64,000 bases of DNA from G965237725 sp965237725 (GCA_965237725.1 OZ250151.1:558001-622000); one strand, 5' to 3'. Positions 18,030 to 26,703 are shown, counted from the first letter of the stretch. Numbers and translations: made by a program. The notes: a model not told the origin generated them from the letters alone.

Positions 18030-18448
18030 TGACTGAACCTTTGTGGAGATTCCAGGATACCGTCAATTGTGGCGGGGGTATTGGAACAGATGGAAATAAA
18101 TTAAACAATATTTTAATTGGCGTGACCCGATTTTTTTTAGGCAAAAAGCAGATTATTATTTATTCCGGGTTCACAAATTTCGAAATACTGTCCAGTAAAA
18201 TACAATTGCATTGCTTAATGTCTGTTTTTAGCATGCAGCCATCGAACTGGGGATATCTGCAACTGTTAGTTTGCTATTACATTTTTGTAAAAATGGTAGA
18301 ATCGTTCGAATCTTTTTGCTCAATAACATTTTTAAATCTGATTTACCGAATTCTTATTGATTCTGTGAATTCACGCAATATGGTTGGCTGCTGAAATTAA
18401 TACCAGGCGAAACCCCTGTGGAATACCGCTTAACACTAACGCTTCAAA
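18030..18448. other. Gene-free interval between divergent SulP and glycosyltransferase genes
   Basis: About 420 bp of AT-rich DNA. It should hold the promoters of both flanking divergent genes, but I could not pick a clear -35/-10 pair. A 121-codon open frame at 18029-18394 starts on the SulP start codon and has no recognisable protein features, so I do not call it. Confidence 0.5.
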
Positions 18449-19909
18449 ATGAGAAATACGTCGATACAGGGCAATTGCCTGGCAATACTGATTTGCCTCT
18501 GTGTGGGACTAACCATCACAGACTACGGTATAACCTGGGATGAGACTGTCTACTTTCACGCTGGCAAACAGTACATCGGCTGGATTCTTTCTCCGTTTAG
18601 CGATCTGGAACAGGTCTGGGGCCATAATTCTGAACACCCGCCACTGACCAAAACCCTGGGTGGATTTTTCATCGCCCTTTTTCATTTGAAACTGGACTGG
18701 TTAAGCGAACATACGGCTTATCGAACTTCGATACTGGTATTCGTTTACATCCTGAGTTTTTGTCTGTTTACATTTTCAAAATCGTTTTTAGGATTGTGGC
18801 CTGCTGTATTTGTTGTACTGTCTTTTAGTTTTCTTCCCCGAATATTTTTCCACGCGCATATTGGCGCCCAGGATTACGCCATCACCGCATGCTGGTTTTT
18901 TGCAATCTACGCACTCTGGAAAAATCACCTTGGCTTAATTATTCTGGCTGTAATCATGGCATTGCTGACCAAGATTCAGGGGCTGTTTTTATGTTTCCCT
19001 ATCCTGCTTTACTACTGGCAGCAAGGCACACTCTTTACCCGAAAATTTGTCATCATAGCCATTGCATGCCCACTGTTATTCTTTGCATTGTGGCCGTGGC
19101 TGTGGATTCACCCCTGGGACAATTTTTATGAGTATGCCCTTTTTCACGCAGATCACCGTCGCATTCCCCTTTTGTATTTTGGTGAGATTTATAAAAATGC
19201 TCCGTGGTCAGTGCCATTTGTAATCACATTATTAACCACACCGGTTTTAGTGCTTGGCCTAGGGACGGTTGGTATCGTAGCGAAAGGTCTGGAGCGGGAC
19301 TGGAAGATATTTTTCTTGTTTAATATTTTATTGGTTTTGACAGTAATTGCCGTCAGCCCAAGCAAACATGATGGGGTACGACTATTTTTACCCATTTTCC
19401 CCTTTATTTGTATTTTTGCCGGGGCTGGCCTGAAATATTTATATGCCAATACGGTTTTCCCAAAATCAGTTTTCAATGGTTTGATCATACTGGTGTCATT
19501 GATCACACTCTATACTGGTGTGATTCGCTATCACCCATACCAAACCCTTCACTATAACGAGTTTATTGGTAGCACAGAAAATGCCCATAACTTGGGCCTT
19601 GAAACAGATTACTGGTGTTCGGGTTATATTGAAATTCTACAATGGATGAACCAGCGACCGGACAGTATTTACTGGACACCCATTTGTGGAAACATATTAC
19701 AGTATTACAAGAAAGCCGGAATGCTCAATCCAAAAATTGAGTCATCAGATCGCCAACCCAAGAAAGCTGACTATTACATTTTACCACCAAAGAAATCGTT
19801 CACGACGCCCTGGATAAAACATCAATTAAAGCGTGCAGAGCTGATTTTTCAGATTAAAAAACAAGGCGTGAGTATTCTTGATATATACGAGAATAAATTA
19901 TTGGATTAG
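18449..19909 (+). CDS. GT39/ArnT-like membrane glycosyltransferase
   Basis: 486 residues with about ten membrane segments. The first extracytoplasmic loop carries TDYGITWDETVYFHAG, with the Asp-Glu pair typical of the catalytic loop of GT-C enzymes, and then the SEHPPLTKTLGGF motif found in the PMT/ArnT family. The C-terminal part is a smaller soluble domain, as in polyprenyl-phosphate sugar transferases. These enzymes move a sugar from a lipid-phosphate carrier to a protein or lipid on the periplasmic face. The acceptor is unknown. The gene stands alone between divergent SulP and convergent MEKHLA genes. Possible targets include surface proteins or lipid A, but no evidence here selects one. 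Confidence 0.75.
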   Translation: MRNTSIQGNCLAILICLCVGLTITDYGITWDETVYFHAGKQYIGWILSPFSDLEQVWGHNSEHPPLTKTLGGFFIALFHLKLDWLSEHTAYRTSILVFVYILSFCLFTFSKSFLGLWPAVFVVLSFSFLPRIFFHAHIGAQDYAITACWFFAIYALWKNHLGLIILAVIMALLTKIQGLFLCFPILLYYWQQGTLFTRKFVIIAIACPLLFFALWPWLWIHPWDNFYEYALFHADHRRIPLLYFGEIYKNAPWSVPFVITLLTTPVLVLGLGTVGIVAKGLERDWKIFFLFNILLVLTVIAVSPSKHDGVRLFLPIFPFICIFAGAGLKYLYANTVFPKSVFNGLIILVSLITLYTGVIRYHPYQTLHYNEFIGSTENAHNLGLETDYWCSGYIEILQWMNQRPDSIYWTPICGNILQYYKKAGMLNPKIESSDRQPKKADYYILPPKKSFTTPWIKHQLKRAELIFQIKKQGVSILDIYENKLLD

Positions 19910-19966
19910 TTATTGAATATCCCATGGCCAGAGAAATTTTCCAGAGAAATTTTTCAGGGAAATTCT

Positions 19967-20440
19967 TCAAAGATATTTCCATCGATGAAAAACTGCGGCC
20001 TGGCCATGATATGCACCATGATGGTCTATTAAATTCCATACCGTTGCGTCTTCTATGTAAAACCTTTTTCCTGTTGAAGAAATTCGGATACCACAGTAAT
20101 CATCAATAAAACCGGTCTCAGCCACCTGCTTTAACAACTTTTTCCTACTCTGACGGTTTTCAGGTTCCACAGATTTTTTCGATGGTAGTTCTATCAATTG
20201 CGCCCAGCTTAATTCGAATAGTTCGAGAGCAGTTCTGTTGGCGAAATTAAATAATGGATCATCCCCTATTCCGTGGGAAACCAGAGCAAAGGGGGCTCCA
20301 AATATTTTTGCCACCCGTTCTGATGGTTGTAGATTATTCTCAAGCAACACCTTCCCCGTAAGGTATTGATAACTTTTAAGTAGTAGCGAGCAATGGCGGG
20401 TATAAAACGCATCGCACAAAAATTGATTAGGGTCCGTCAT
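19967..20440 (-). CDS. MEKHLA domain protein
   Basis: 157 residues, soluble. The sequence matches the PAS-like MEKHLA domain through its whole length: an N-terminal helix, then APFALVSHGIGDDPLFNFANRTALELFEL, then a C-terminal TGKRFYIEDATVWNLID with a following HGQAAVF. Stand-alone MEKHLA proteins of this size are common in proteobacteria and cyanobacteria; the domain is thought to bind a small ligand or act in sensing, with no demonstrated biochemical role known to me. It is convergent with the glycosyltransferase gene and follows the SGNH hydrolase gene after 130 bp. Confidence 0.8.
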   Translation of the reverse strand: MTDPNQFLCDAFYTRHCSLLLKSYQYLTGKVLLENNLQPSERVAKIFGAPFALVSHGIGDDPLFNFANRTALELFELSWAQLIELPSKKSVEPENRQSRKKLLKQVAETGFIDDYCGIRISSTGKRFYIEDATVWNLIDHHGAYHGQAAVFHRWKYL

Positions 20441-20574
20441 GATAGAAATATTAGACTATCCCTAGAAATTCAGATTCATCTAAAATCAAAATACACGCTG
20501 TTCCCAACGCCGAAATTGCCATTTAACAAATAAAACAAATTTATTGATGATTTTATATTAATTGAATCTGTGAA

Positions 20575-21723
20575 TTAATTGGATCCGTGAGCAGAAACCA
20601 ATTCAGTTTCATTTATCCATTTGAAAATCTTATTTGCCGCGAGCTGATTCCCATATTCATTCAAATGTCGATCGATCGGATAATATTGCGGAACCCCATG
20701 CTCCGAAAACGTCCCGGCCAAATCAGGCAAAAGATCCAAACATTTCATATTGATTTTCTCACAGAAAGCCAGAATCAATTTGTTCGGCTTTTCTGCATCA
20801 TAGTATTTCCCCGTCAATAAATTTGCGCTCTCGACCTGAATTTTATTTGGGAAAAGTACAACCCCTAATTTTTTGTCACTAGCACGCACCCTCTCTGCCA
20901 GACTCTGCAGGTAGCCCAGTCTGGATTGAAATAATTCCTTTTCACCATCACTCCATTCGTGTCTGTATATATAGGCTGATGGTGATCGATAGACTTCGAT
21001 TTTAAATAATTCCCCAATTCTTAGTGCCAGTCCAGTCAACAGATAGGAGTTCTTAATTGTTTCCTTGGTAAGAAGGAGAAGTTCAGAATTAGCAAGCAAA
21101 TTCAAATCAAATATTCCGTTTGTACTTGGATTGTTGCGACTTGAATTATTAGTGTTATTTTTCGTATACGCTTTTTTCGATCTAATTGCTGCGGATGATT
21201 TATCCAGGAAATCGTTTCCTAGAAATATTCCAACCAGAATCAATTCTGCGTTTATCCCAAGCTCAGTAGACTGTTCAAACAGCCTCAAGTATTCAGGGGT
21301 GGATATCGAACCGCCGATTCCAAAATTAAATACCTCTCTATTTTGATAGTGTGTTTGAAAAAGATTCTCAATTAAAGTTGGCAGCGTATAATCGTCATCG
21401 ACACCATATCCCATCACAAATGAATCACCGATAAAAACAACATTATCTGGGTTTACTATGTCCTGATCATTCCACTCCTTATCACGTCGACCATAACGAT
21501 TGGTTTTAATCTCAAAGCTAAAATCATTTGACTCAATTTTGTGCTGAAAATTGGGCTCAAATAATACATGATCATCTTTTGATACACCGTACATCGGTCG
21601 AATTTCATGGTTAGCCTGACGATAGAACCTTGCGGACATTTCTGCGATAAACAGCGCAAATGCGATTGAAACAATCAAGATGAGAAAGTTTGAAAATAGA
21701 TGAAAACCTCGCCGCCCTATCAA
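20575..21723 (-). CDS. Membrane-anchored SGNH/GDSL hydrolase-like protein
   Basis: 382 residues. A single N-terminal hydrophobic segment (FLILIVSIAFALFIAEM) would anchor the protein with its body in the periplasm. Block I of the SGNH fold is VVFIGDSFVMGYGV near residue 95 (Ser nucleophile). A later FGIGGS gives the block II Gly, and DRHLNEYGNQLAA near residue 357 gives the block V Asp-x-x-His. Such proteins remove or transfer acyl groups on polysaccharides or lipids. The start is read as TTG at 21721-21723 because the membrane segment needs this N-terminus and no upstream ATG fits. No polysaccharide gene adjoins it, except that the glycosyltransferase at 18449 is close. Confidence 0.75.
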   Translation of the reverse strand: MIGRRGFHLFSNFLILIVSIAFALFIAEMSARFYRQANHEIRPMYGVSKDDHVLFEPNFQHKIESNDFSFEIKTNRYGRRDKEWNDQDIVNPDNVVFIGDSFVMGYGVDDDYTLPTLIENLFQTHYQNREVFNFGIGGSISTPEYLRLFEQSTELGINAELILVGIFLGNDFLDKSSAAIRSKKAYTKNNTNNSSRNNPSTNGIFDLNLLANSELLLLTKETIKNSYLLTGLALRIGELFKIEVYRSPSAYIYRHEWSDGEKELFQSRLGYLQSLAERVRASDKKLGVVLFPNKIQVESANLLTGKYYDAEKPNKLILAFCEKINMKCLDLLPDLAGTFSEHGVPQYYPIDRHLNEYGNQLAANKIFKWINETELVSAHGSN

Positions 21724-21788
21724 TGAAATACTCGATTCGAAAAATTATTAAGTAATCTTCAACGCGGAAATTATTTTGAAACAACCAA

Positions 21789-22913
21789 TCAACAATTTAA
21801 GGTTTCCCGACGCAGCCAATCTACCACCTTTTTCATTGCAACATCGTGGTCCAGACCTTTGTCCAGGGCGTTTTGATAAATTTTCAGCTGGCGATGAGCG
21901 CTGGTTCCACGCCTGATAATGGTTTTAGCATGATTAATTTCTTTCAAACACCCGGCTTCTTCCGCATCTTCTTTAATCAATGTCAGAATCTCAGCAAGTA
22001 GTATCGGGTAATCCACAACCTTTCCGACACCAAAATCGATCAATCCCTGATCGATACCATAGCGGTGAGCACGCCAGCGGTTTTCCTCCAGAAGCATATT
22101 GGAATATTTTCGCCACTTTTGATTTCGCGTTCGCAACCGGTAGAGCATGCGCAACCAGCATTGATAAATTGACGCGACACATATAGTGTCTTTCAAAGAA
22201 GTGCACAAATCTGCAATACGCATTTCCAGGGTAGGATAATGATCGCTTGGACGTAGATCCCACCAGACTTTCGTAGAATCTTCGATTACCCCAGCCTCTA
22301 CCAAAACATTAACATGCCTTTGATATTCGGAATAGCTTTCAAAAGTTTGGGGCAATCCTGTTCTCGGCATTTCATTCCACACCGACATACGATAGGACTT
22401 AAGCCCGGTATCTTCACCGGTCCAAAATGGTGAAGATGTACTCAATGCCAATAGATGGGGCAGGATATAGCTGGCCTGATTCATCAAATCAATACGTAAA
22501 TCATCGTCATCGATGCCAACGTGGACGTGCATGCCACTAATTAAAAACCGCCGAATGACTGCTTGAAGATCCTGAGCAAGTTCAGCGTATCGGGCTTTTT
22601 TGGTTATTGCCTGATCTTCGGGTCTGGCAAATGGATGGGTAGATGCCGCAATAATTGCCATATCATGATCTTTTGCAACTTCAGCTACCATCTGACGCAA
22701 ACTCCCCAGTTCATCCCTTGCCTGTTGAATATTTTTACAGACCGGGGTACCCACTTCCACCTGGGATTGTAAAAATTCAGGTGACACCCGTTCACCCAGC
22801 TTGGTTTTCATCGCCGGCATTAACGAACGCGGTGCGGTGCGAACCAGATCACCGCTTTGTGGGTTTACCAGCATGTATTCTTCTTCGATACCGATTGAAA
22901 AACTGGGCTTCAT
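21789..22913 (-). CDS. YbdK-family carboxylate-amine ligase (GCS2 family)
   Basis: 374 residues from ATG 22911-22913 (a TTG six bases upstream is also possible). The N-terminus MKPSFSIGIEEEYMLVNP is the GCS2 signature, with the Glu triad that binds metal and ATP. Further on, GMHVHVGIDDDDLRIDLMNQ and WWDLRPSDHYPTLEMRIAD are typical of the family. YbdK of E. coli shows weak glutamate-cysteine ligase activity, and the physiological product is unknown. It is a soluble ATP-dependent ligase that probably forms a gamma-glutamyl or similar amide bond. Its closeness to polyamine genes is suggestive only. Length and motifs are normal. Confidence 0.88.
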   Translation of the reverse strand: MKPSFSIGIEEEYMLVNPQSGDLVRTAPRSLMPAMKTKLGERVSPEFLQSQVEVGTPVCKNIQQARDELGSLRQMVAEVAKDHDMAIIAASTHPFARPEDQAITKKARYAELAQDLQAVIRRFLISGMHVHVGIDDDDLRIDLMNQASYILPHLLALSTSSPFWTGEDTGLKSYRMSVWNEMPRTGLPQTFESYSEYQRHVNVLVEAGVIEDSTKVWWDLRPSDHYPTLEMRIADLCTSLKDTICVASIYQCWLRMLYRLRTRNQKWRKYSNMLLEENRWRAHRYGIDQGLIDFGVGKVVDYPILLAEILTLIKEDAEEAGCLKEINHAKTIIRRGTSAHRQLKIYQNALDKGLDHDVAMKKVVDWLRRETLNC

Positions 22914-23000
22914 AGTCAATTTAATGGTGTTCCTGGATAGTTAAAATTATGGCCTATGGTTGCAAAAGCAAACCTTTATTCTGATTCGAATTGATTATAC

Positions 23001-23288
23001 CTATACACCGATAAACCATGCTAAACCCGCTACGGCAAGAATAAATGAATATCCCCACAACCCGACTTTTATAATTTTAGCGATTAGTTTTTCCGAATCT
23101 TCTTTTGTCGCACTGGCAATGACGACGATTAAGGGAAGACAGAAGACCAAAAATGCCGGTAACCCCGACAATCCGGTTAAATTGACCAACCCGTGTAATA
23201 ACACACTACCAGCCACAAATGCGGTGAGAAAAAAAGAAAAGGAAATGATGTCTTTCATGTTGGTGAAAATCCTTAGCTGAGTTATCAT
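23001..23288 (-). CDS. Small integral membrane protein of unknown function
   Basis: 95 residues, or 85 from the second Met (MKDIISFSFF). Three hydrophobic segments are visible: SFFLTAFVAGSVLLHGLV, LPAFLVFCLPLIVVIASA and LWGYSFILAVAGLAWFIG, joined by a short KEDSEKLIAKIIK loop. I do not recognise a named family. The strand is preferred over the overlapping plus-strand frame at 22960-23280 because only this one has coherent membrane segments. It lies alone between the YbdK gene and the divergently transcribed aminotransferase. Confidence 0.55.
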   Translation of the reverse strand: MITQLRIFTNMKDIISFSFFLTAFVAGSVLLHGLVNLTGLSGLPAFLVFCLPLIVVIASATKEDSEKLIAKIIKVGLWGYSFILAVAGLAWFIGV

Positions 23289-23356
23289 TTGACCATAATT
23301 TATCCCGCTAAGGGAATCCCTTTAGCTCCAGCCAAATTCAGCAGAATTTTAATGCC

Positions 23357-24724
23357 ATGAGAACCTACGATACCGCTTTGTTACAAGAACTCGATCGCAA
23401 GCATTATTATCATCCGTTTACCGATAATCAGGAAATGGCTGAAAATGGCGCTCGAATTATTACCGGTGCCGAGAATATCTATATTTATGACAGCGAAGGT
23501 AACAAGTACCTCGATGCGATGTCTGGCTTATGGTGTGTGAATATAGGCTATGGCAGAACGGAACTGGCGGAAGTGGCCAAACTGCAAATGGAACAGTTGC
23601 CTTTTTATAATAGTTTTTTCCAATCCGCCCAGGTACCTGCGATAGAACTCGCGGAACTTCTTGCGGAAGTAACGCCATCCAATCTGAATCGAACATTTTT
23701 TGGTTGTTCTGGCTCTGACGGCAATGACACCGTATTGCGACTGGTTCGTCACTACTGGGCCGCCCAGGGACATAAAAACCGCAATGTGGTCATCAGTCGT
23801 CACAATGCCTACCACGGTAGCACTATGGCCGGGGCTAGCCTGGGTGGCATGACCCCAATGCATGCTCAGGGTGGCCTGCCTATTCCGAATATCGAACATA
23901 TTGACCAGCCGTATTACTACCGTGAAGGGGTTGACCTCTCGGTAGAGGAATTCGGTCTACAACGTGCCCGGGCTCTTGAGGAAAAAATTCTTGAACTCGG
24001 TGCTGATCGGGTTGCGGCATTTATTGGCGAACCCATACAGGGTGCCGGTGGTGTTATCGTTCCGCCACATAGCTATTGGCCTGAAATTAATCGGATCTGC
24101 AAAAAATACGATGTACTGTTATGCGCCGACGAAGTGATCTGCGGATTTGGCAGAACGGGAGAATGGTTTGGGTCTAACACTTTTGGAATTGAAGCCGATG
24201 TGATGACTATGGCAAAAGGCTTGTCTTCGGGATATCAGACTATCGGTGCGGTAATGATGTCGGATCAAATTTCTGAGGTTCTCGATCAATCCGGCGAATT
24301 CGCCCATGGTTATACCTATTCCGGTCACCCGGTTGCCTGTGCAGTGGCGCTGAAAAATGTTCAGATCATGCGGGATGAACGAATTATTGAAAATGCCCGA
24401 GACAATGTCATGGATTATTTTCTGGCTCGACTGGCCAGCCTGGGCGATCATCCGCTAGTTGGAGAGGCTCGGGGCAAAGGCTTTATGGGCGCTCTAGAAC
24501 TGGTTAAGAACAAGGCGTCCAAGGAAAAATTTGATGAACATGGCACTGCGGGTAAAACCTGTCGTGAGCTGTGTGCGAACAATGGTTTAATTATACGGGC
24601 GGTAGGTGATGTTATGGTTATGAGTCCACCACTAATTATGACTCGGCAACAGGTAGATGAATTTTATAACCTGACCTGGGAAAGCCTTGATCAAACCCTG
24701 GATGCAATGGGTAAATTGAAGTAA
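23357..24724 (+). CDS. spuC: Class III aminotransferase, SpuC-like putrescine/polyamine:pyruvate transaminase
   Basis: 455 residues, PLP-dependent fold type I, class III. Seen: the SGSDGNDTVLRLVRHYWAA region that binds the cofactor phosphate, the NAYHGSTMAGASLGG stretch, the Asp of LLCADEVICGFGRTG, and the PLP-binding Lys in MAKGLSSGYQTIGAV. The N-terminus HYYHPFTDNQEM and YLDAMSGLWCVNIGYGR are typical of omega-amino-acid:pyruvate transaminases such as SpuC. The likely reaction moves the terminal amine of putrescine (or beta-alanine/taurine-like amines) to pyruvate. The puuA/puuB-like genes about 8 kb away support polyamines. An unknown gene follows 61 bp downstream on the same strand. Confidence 0.82.
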   Translation: MRTYDTALLQELDRKHYYHPFTDNQEMAENGARIITGAENIYIYDSEGNKYLDAMSGLWCVNIGYGRTELAEVAKLQMEQLPFYNSFFQSAQVPAIELAELLAEVTPSNLNRTFFGCSGSDGNDTVLRLVRHYWAAQGHKNRNVVISRHNAYHGSTMAGASLGGMTPMHAQGGLPIPNIEHIDQPYYYREGVDLSVEEFGLQRARALEEKILELGADRVAAFIGEPIQGAGGVIVPPHSYWPEINRICKKYDVLLCADEVICGFGRTGEWFGSNTFGIEADVMTMAKGLSSGYQTIGAVMMSDQISEVLDQSGEFAHGYTYSGHPVACAVALKNVQIMRDERIIENARDNVMDYFLARLASLGDHPLVGEARGKGFMGALELVKNKASKEKFDEHGTAGKTCRELCANNGLIIRAVGDVMVMSPPLIMTRQQVDEFYNLTWESLDQTLDAMGKLK

Positions 24725-24785
24725 CACCAGATTAAATTAGTTTAAAGATTTCAGTCATAATTTTATTTACCGGAACTTACCCAGA

Positions 24786-25706
24786 ATGGCTGCCGCCAGC
24801 AGAAAACCCGCCGAAAATGGCACTATCCAGAAAATTGATGGGGTGGACCATACTTATTACGATGGTTACTGGATTCGATATTACGAGCCCCCGGTCGAGT
24901 CTCTGATTGAAAAAAAGAAACTACTGGACGCACTTACTCGAAGAACTTTTCACCATACTGAGCCCGGCATCAATACACCTGGCGACAAACTCGATCAGGT
25001 TCGCGCCGCTTATGAAAAAGAGCAGGACCCACAACGAAAACGGGTGAATGCGGCGATGCTGGCTGGCGCATTGTTTAATCGGGCAACGGATATTTTCACA
25101 ACCATTGTCGATCTGGAACAGCGCGGAATCCATATCACCCGTGAAGACGATCTGATGCGACAGTGTTCGAGTTGCTTGTCTGAAGCATTGTCTTTGAGTG
25201 GGAACGCCAAGCACCACAGCGGTGAGGAAGGGATTGATGAACTATGGGGAGAACCGGTCAAGGTTTTTACTATGCCCATTGCTGATTATTATTGCAGTCG
25301 ATATAGAAAGATTGCCCAGGCTATGCGGGAAATCGATCGTATAGGAGAAACCATTAATCAGACCCTTTGTAACCTGGAATGGTTTAGTCAAGCCAAACCA
25401 CTGGTCGAGGATTTTATTGTAATCGCAAAAAACGAGAGTGAGATTCTGCGCAGCGACCCTGACTATCTCACCATCTGGCCTGAATTTGTGGCTGACGGAG
25501 AAAAAATTCTCGACTTTCGCGCAACCATTCCCGCTAAGGCCAGCAATGGCCTGGAACGACATATCAAACGCGGCACAAATCTACTTCGTGACGGTAAAGA
25601 ATTGATCACCTGGATCGCAAACGTACGGGTACCCATGCCGGTCAGCACAACGCATTATCTGGATAAATGCGCACAATACCGAGAAAAAACTGAGAAGTTT
25701 TCTTAG
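24786..25706 (+). CDS. Conserved-looking soluble protein of unknown function downstream of the SpuC-like gene
   Basis: 306 residues that I cannot place in a family. There is no signal peptide, membrane segment or obvious nucleotide-binding motif. The N-terminus holds VDHTYYDGYWIRYYEPP, rich in Tyr and Trp. The middle is helical with charged residues (DKLDQVRAAYEKEQDPQRKR), followed by a long stretch with three Cys at about residues 116, 119 and 163 and a His-His pair. ORF quality is good: long, with codon use like its neighbours, and starting at ATG 24786, 61 bp after the aminotransferase stop. The two are likely co-transcribed, so a role tied to amine metabolism is a reasonable guess, no more. 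A MITE-like element begins 20 bp after its stop. Confidence 0.65.
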   Translation: MAAASRKPAENGTIQKIDGVDHTYYDGYWIRYYEPPVESLIEKKKLLDALTRRTFHHTEPGINTPGDKLDQVRAAYEKEQDPQRKRVNAAMLAGALFNRATDIFTTIVDLEQRGIHITREDDLMRQCSSCLSEALSLSGNAKHHSGEEGIDELWGEPVKVFTMPIADYYCSRYRKIAQAMREIDRIGETINQTLCNLEWFSQAKPLVEDFIVIAKNESEILRSDPDYLTIWPEFVADGEKILDFRATIPAKASNGLERHIKRGTNLLRDGKELITWIANVRVPMPVSTTHYLDKCAQYREKTEKFS

Positions 25707-25725
25707 GACAAACTTCACTTGCTAA

Positions 25726-25925
25726 GGAACCTCTGAACCAGTCTGGGCGAATCAAATTGCCACTTAAAATGGCGCGGGGCAAAATGATCAAGATCAAGGC
25801 AAAAAATGGGTGCAATAGCATGGCCCATACAATCACTTGGGCGAGATTTTTTAACGTAGATATTGCCACGAGATTAATTGGGTTTGGACTCAAGTTGATC
25901 GGTCATGACTTGTTCAGAGGTTTCC
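25726..25925 (+). mobile_element. MITE-like element, copy A
   Basis: About 200 bp, the most diverged of three copies in the window (others at 37385-37571 and 56535-56721). Ends are GGAACCTCTGA at left and TCAGAGGTTTCC at right, an imperfect terminal inverted repeat. Shared internal blocks include AAATGATCAAG(A/T)TCAAGGC, TTGCCACG(A/C)GAT and TTGGGTTTG. It encodes nothing. I see no clear target-site duplication. GGARCCTCTGA ends recall IS5-type elements, but that link is inference. Confidence 0.8.
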
Positions 25926-25935
25926 TACTTAAATT

Positions 25936-25970
25936 CTGGATCCTTCCTCGCTACACTCGATCAGGATGAC
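25936..25970 (-). repeat. Short dispersed repeat (CGTCATCCTGA...GGATCC type), inverted
   Basis: The reverse complement reads GTCATCCTGA, a variable arm, then GAAGGATCCAG. The same unit occurs at 26018, 26367 and, inverted, at 61547. Confidence 0.65.
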
Positions 25971-26017
25971 TAGCCTATTCAATCCAACGCTCGTCACCCT
26001 GAATCGGGCCTCCATCC

Positions 26018-26239
26018 CGTCATCTTGAGGAGGAACGACGAAGGATCCAGTGGAAGGGTTAATAATATGACCGTCATCCCGGAAAATTCTGCCGGGAGCA
26101 GAATTTCGCGTAGCCCCAACGGGGAGAGTATCAGGGATGATACGAACAAAATTCTGCCGGGAGCAGAATTTCGCATAGCCCCAACGGGGTGAGTATCAGG
26201 GATGATACGAACAATCCCGGAAGGATATTCGGGGTCCAT
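26018..26239 (+). repeat. Composite palindromic repeat, unit a, with an internal 65 bp tandem duplication
   Basis: The unit opens with CGTCATCTTGAGGAGGAACG, then CGAAGGATCC, then GTCATCCCGG. A 65 bp block (starting AAAATTCTGCCGGGAGCAG and ending GATACGAACA) follows and is present twice in tandem at 26083-26147 and 26148-26212. It closes with a TCCCGG...GGGGTCCAT arm. The 65 bp block itself contains the hairpin ATTCTGC/GCAGAAT. Unit b at 26367 has the same plan with one block. Confidence 0.8.
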
Positions 26240-26366
26240 GTTTGGTTTTGCGTTCTGGACAAAACCTGACTTTCTGCAATGTCATGGATGGATTCCCGCC
26301 CCCCGATCGGGGCCGAGGGCAAGCTTCGCGGAAATGACAGAGATTGGACATATGAATGAAACCCGC

Positions 26367-26522
26367 CGTCATCCTGAGGAGGCACGACGAAGGATCCATT
26401 GGAAGGGTTAATTATATGGCCGTCATCCCGGAAAATTCTGCTGGGAGCAGAATTTCGCGTAGCCCCAACGGGGTGAGTATCAGGGATGATACGAACAATC
26501 CCGGAGGGATATCCGGGATCCA
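26367..26522 (+). repeat. Composite palindromic repeat, unit b
   Basis: It repeats unit a nearly base for base, including the spacer TGGAAGGGTTAAT, with a single copy of the 65 bp block (26432-26496). It closes with ATCCCGGAGGGATATCCGGG and GATCCAT. GTCATCCCGG at the start and CCGGGATCC at the end make the outer palindrome also seen at 61485 and 61630. Confidence 0.8.
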
Positions 26523-26703
26523 TAACACCATTCAGGCTCTTAAATAATTGTGGGGCCATCACTTGCTATACTCACTCAGGCCAATTGATTAATTTAGAGT
26601 ATTTGCAATATAAATACATAAATTTAATCAATTAATTTTTATAATATATCTATTTGGTTTATCATAACGGTAAATCTTACTTATAGATAAACCATCTACG
26701 CCA

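Larger units (their letters stand above)
25707..26703. other. Repeat-packed intergenic region upstream of gcvT
   Basis: About 1 kb without a gene. It contains one MITE-like element (25726-25925), two composite palindromic repeats (26018-26239 and 26367-26522), an inverted single unit (25936-25970), and then about 140 bp of AT-rich leader before gcvT. I looked for a tandem glycine riboswitch in that leader and did not see the conserved aptamer cores. Open frames across 25994-26562 are only readings of the repeats. Confidence 0.8.

Noticed and set aside
18029..18394. A 121-codon frame upstream of the glycosyltransferase gene.
   Set aside because: It overlaps the SulP start, lies in AT-rich DNA and has no recognisable features.
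22960..23280. A 106-codon plus-strand frame opposite the small membrane protein.
   Set aside because: No coherent hydrophobic or domain pattern, whereas the minus-strand frame shows three membrane segments.
26018..26522. CRISPR array.
   Set aside because: Only two large, unevenly spaced units with palindromic insides, no regular 30-40 bp spacers, and no cas genes.
25994..26562. Several 60-143 codon frames on both strands before gcvT.
   Set aside because: They are readings through the palindromic repeats and share the repeated peptides; no gene signal.
26540..26703. Glycine riboswitch in the gcvT leader.
   Set aside because: The conserved aptamer cores are not visible, and the stretch is AT-rich without the expected paired stems.
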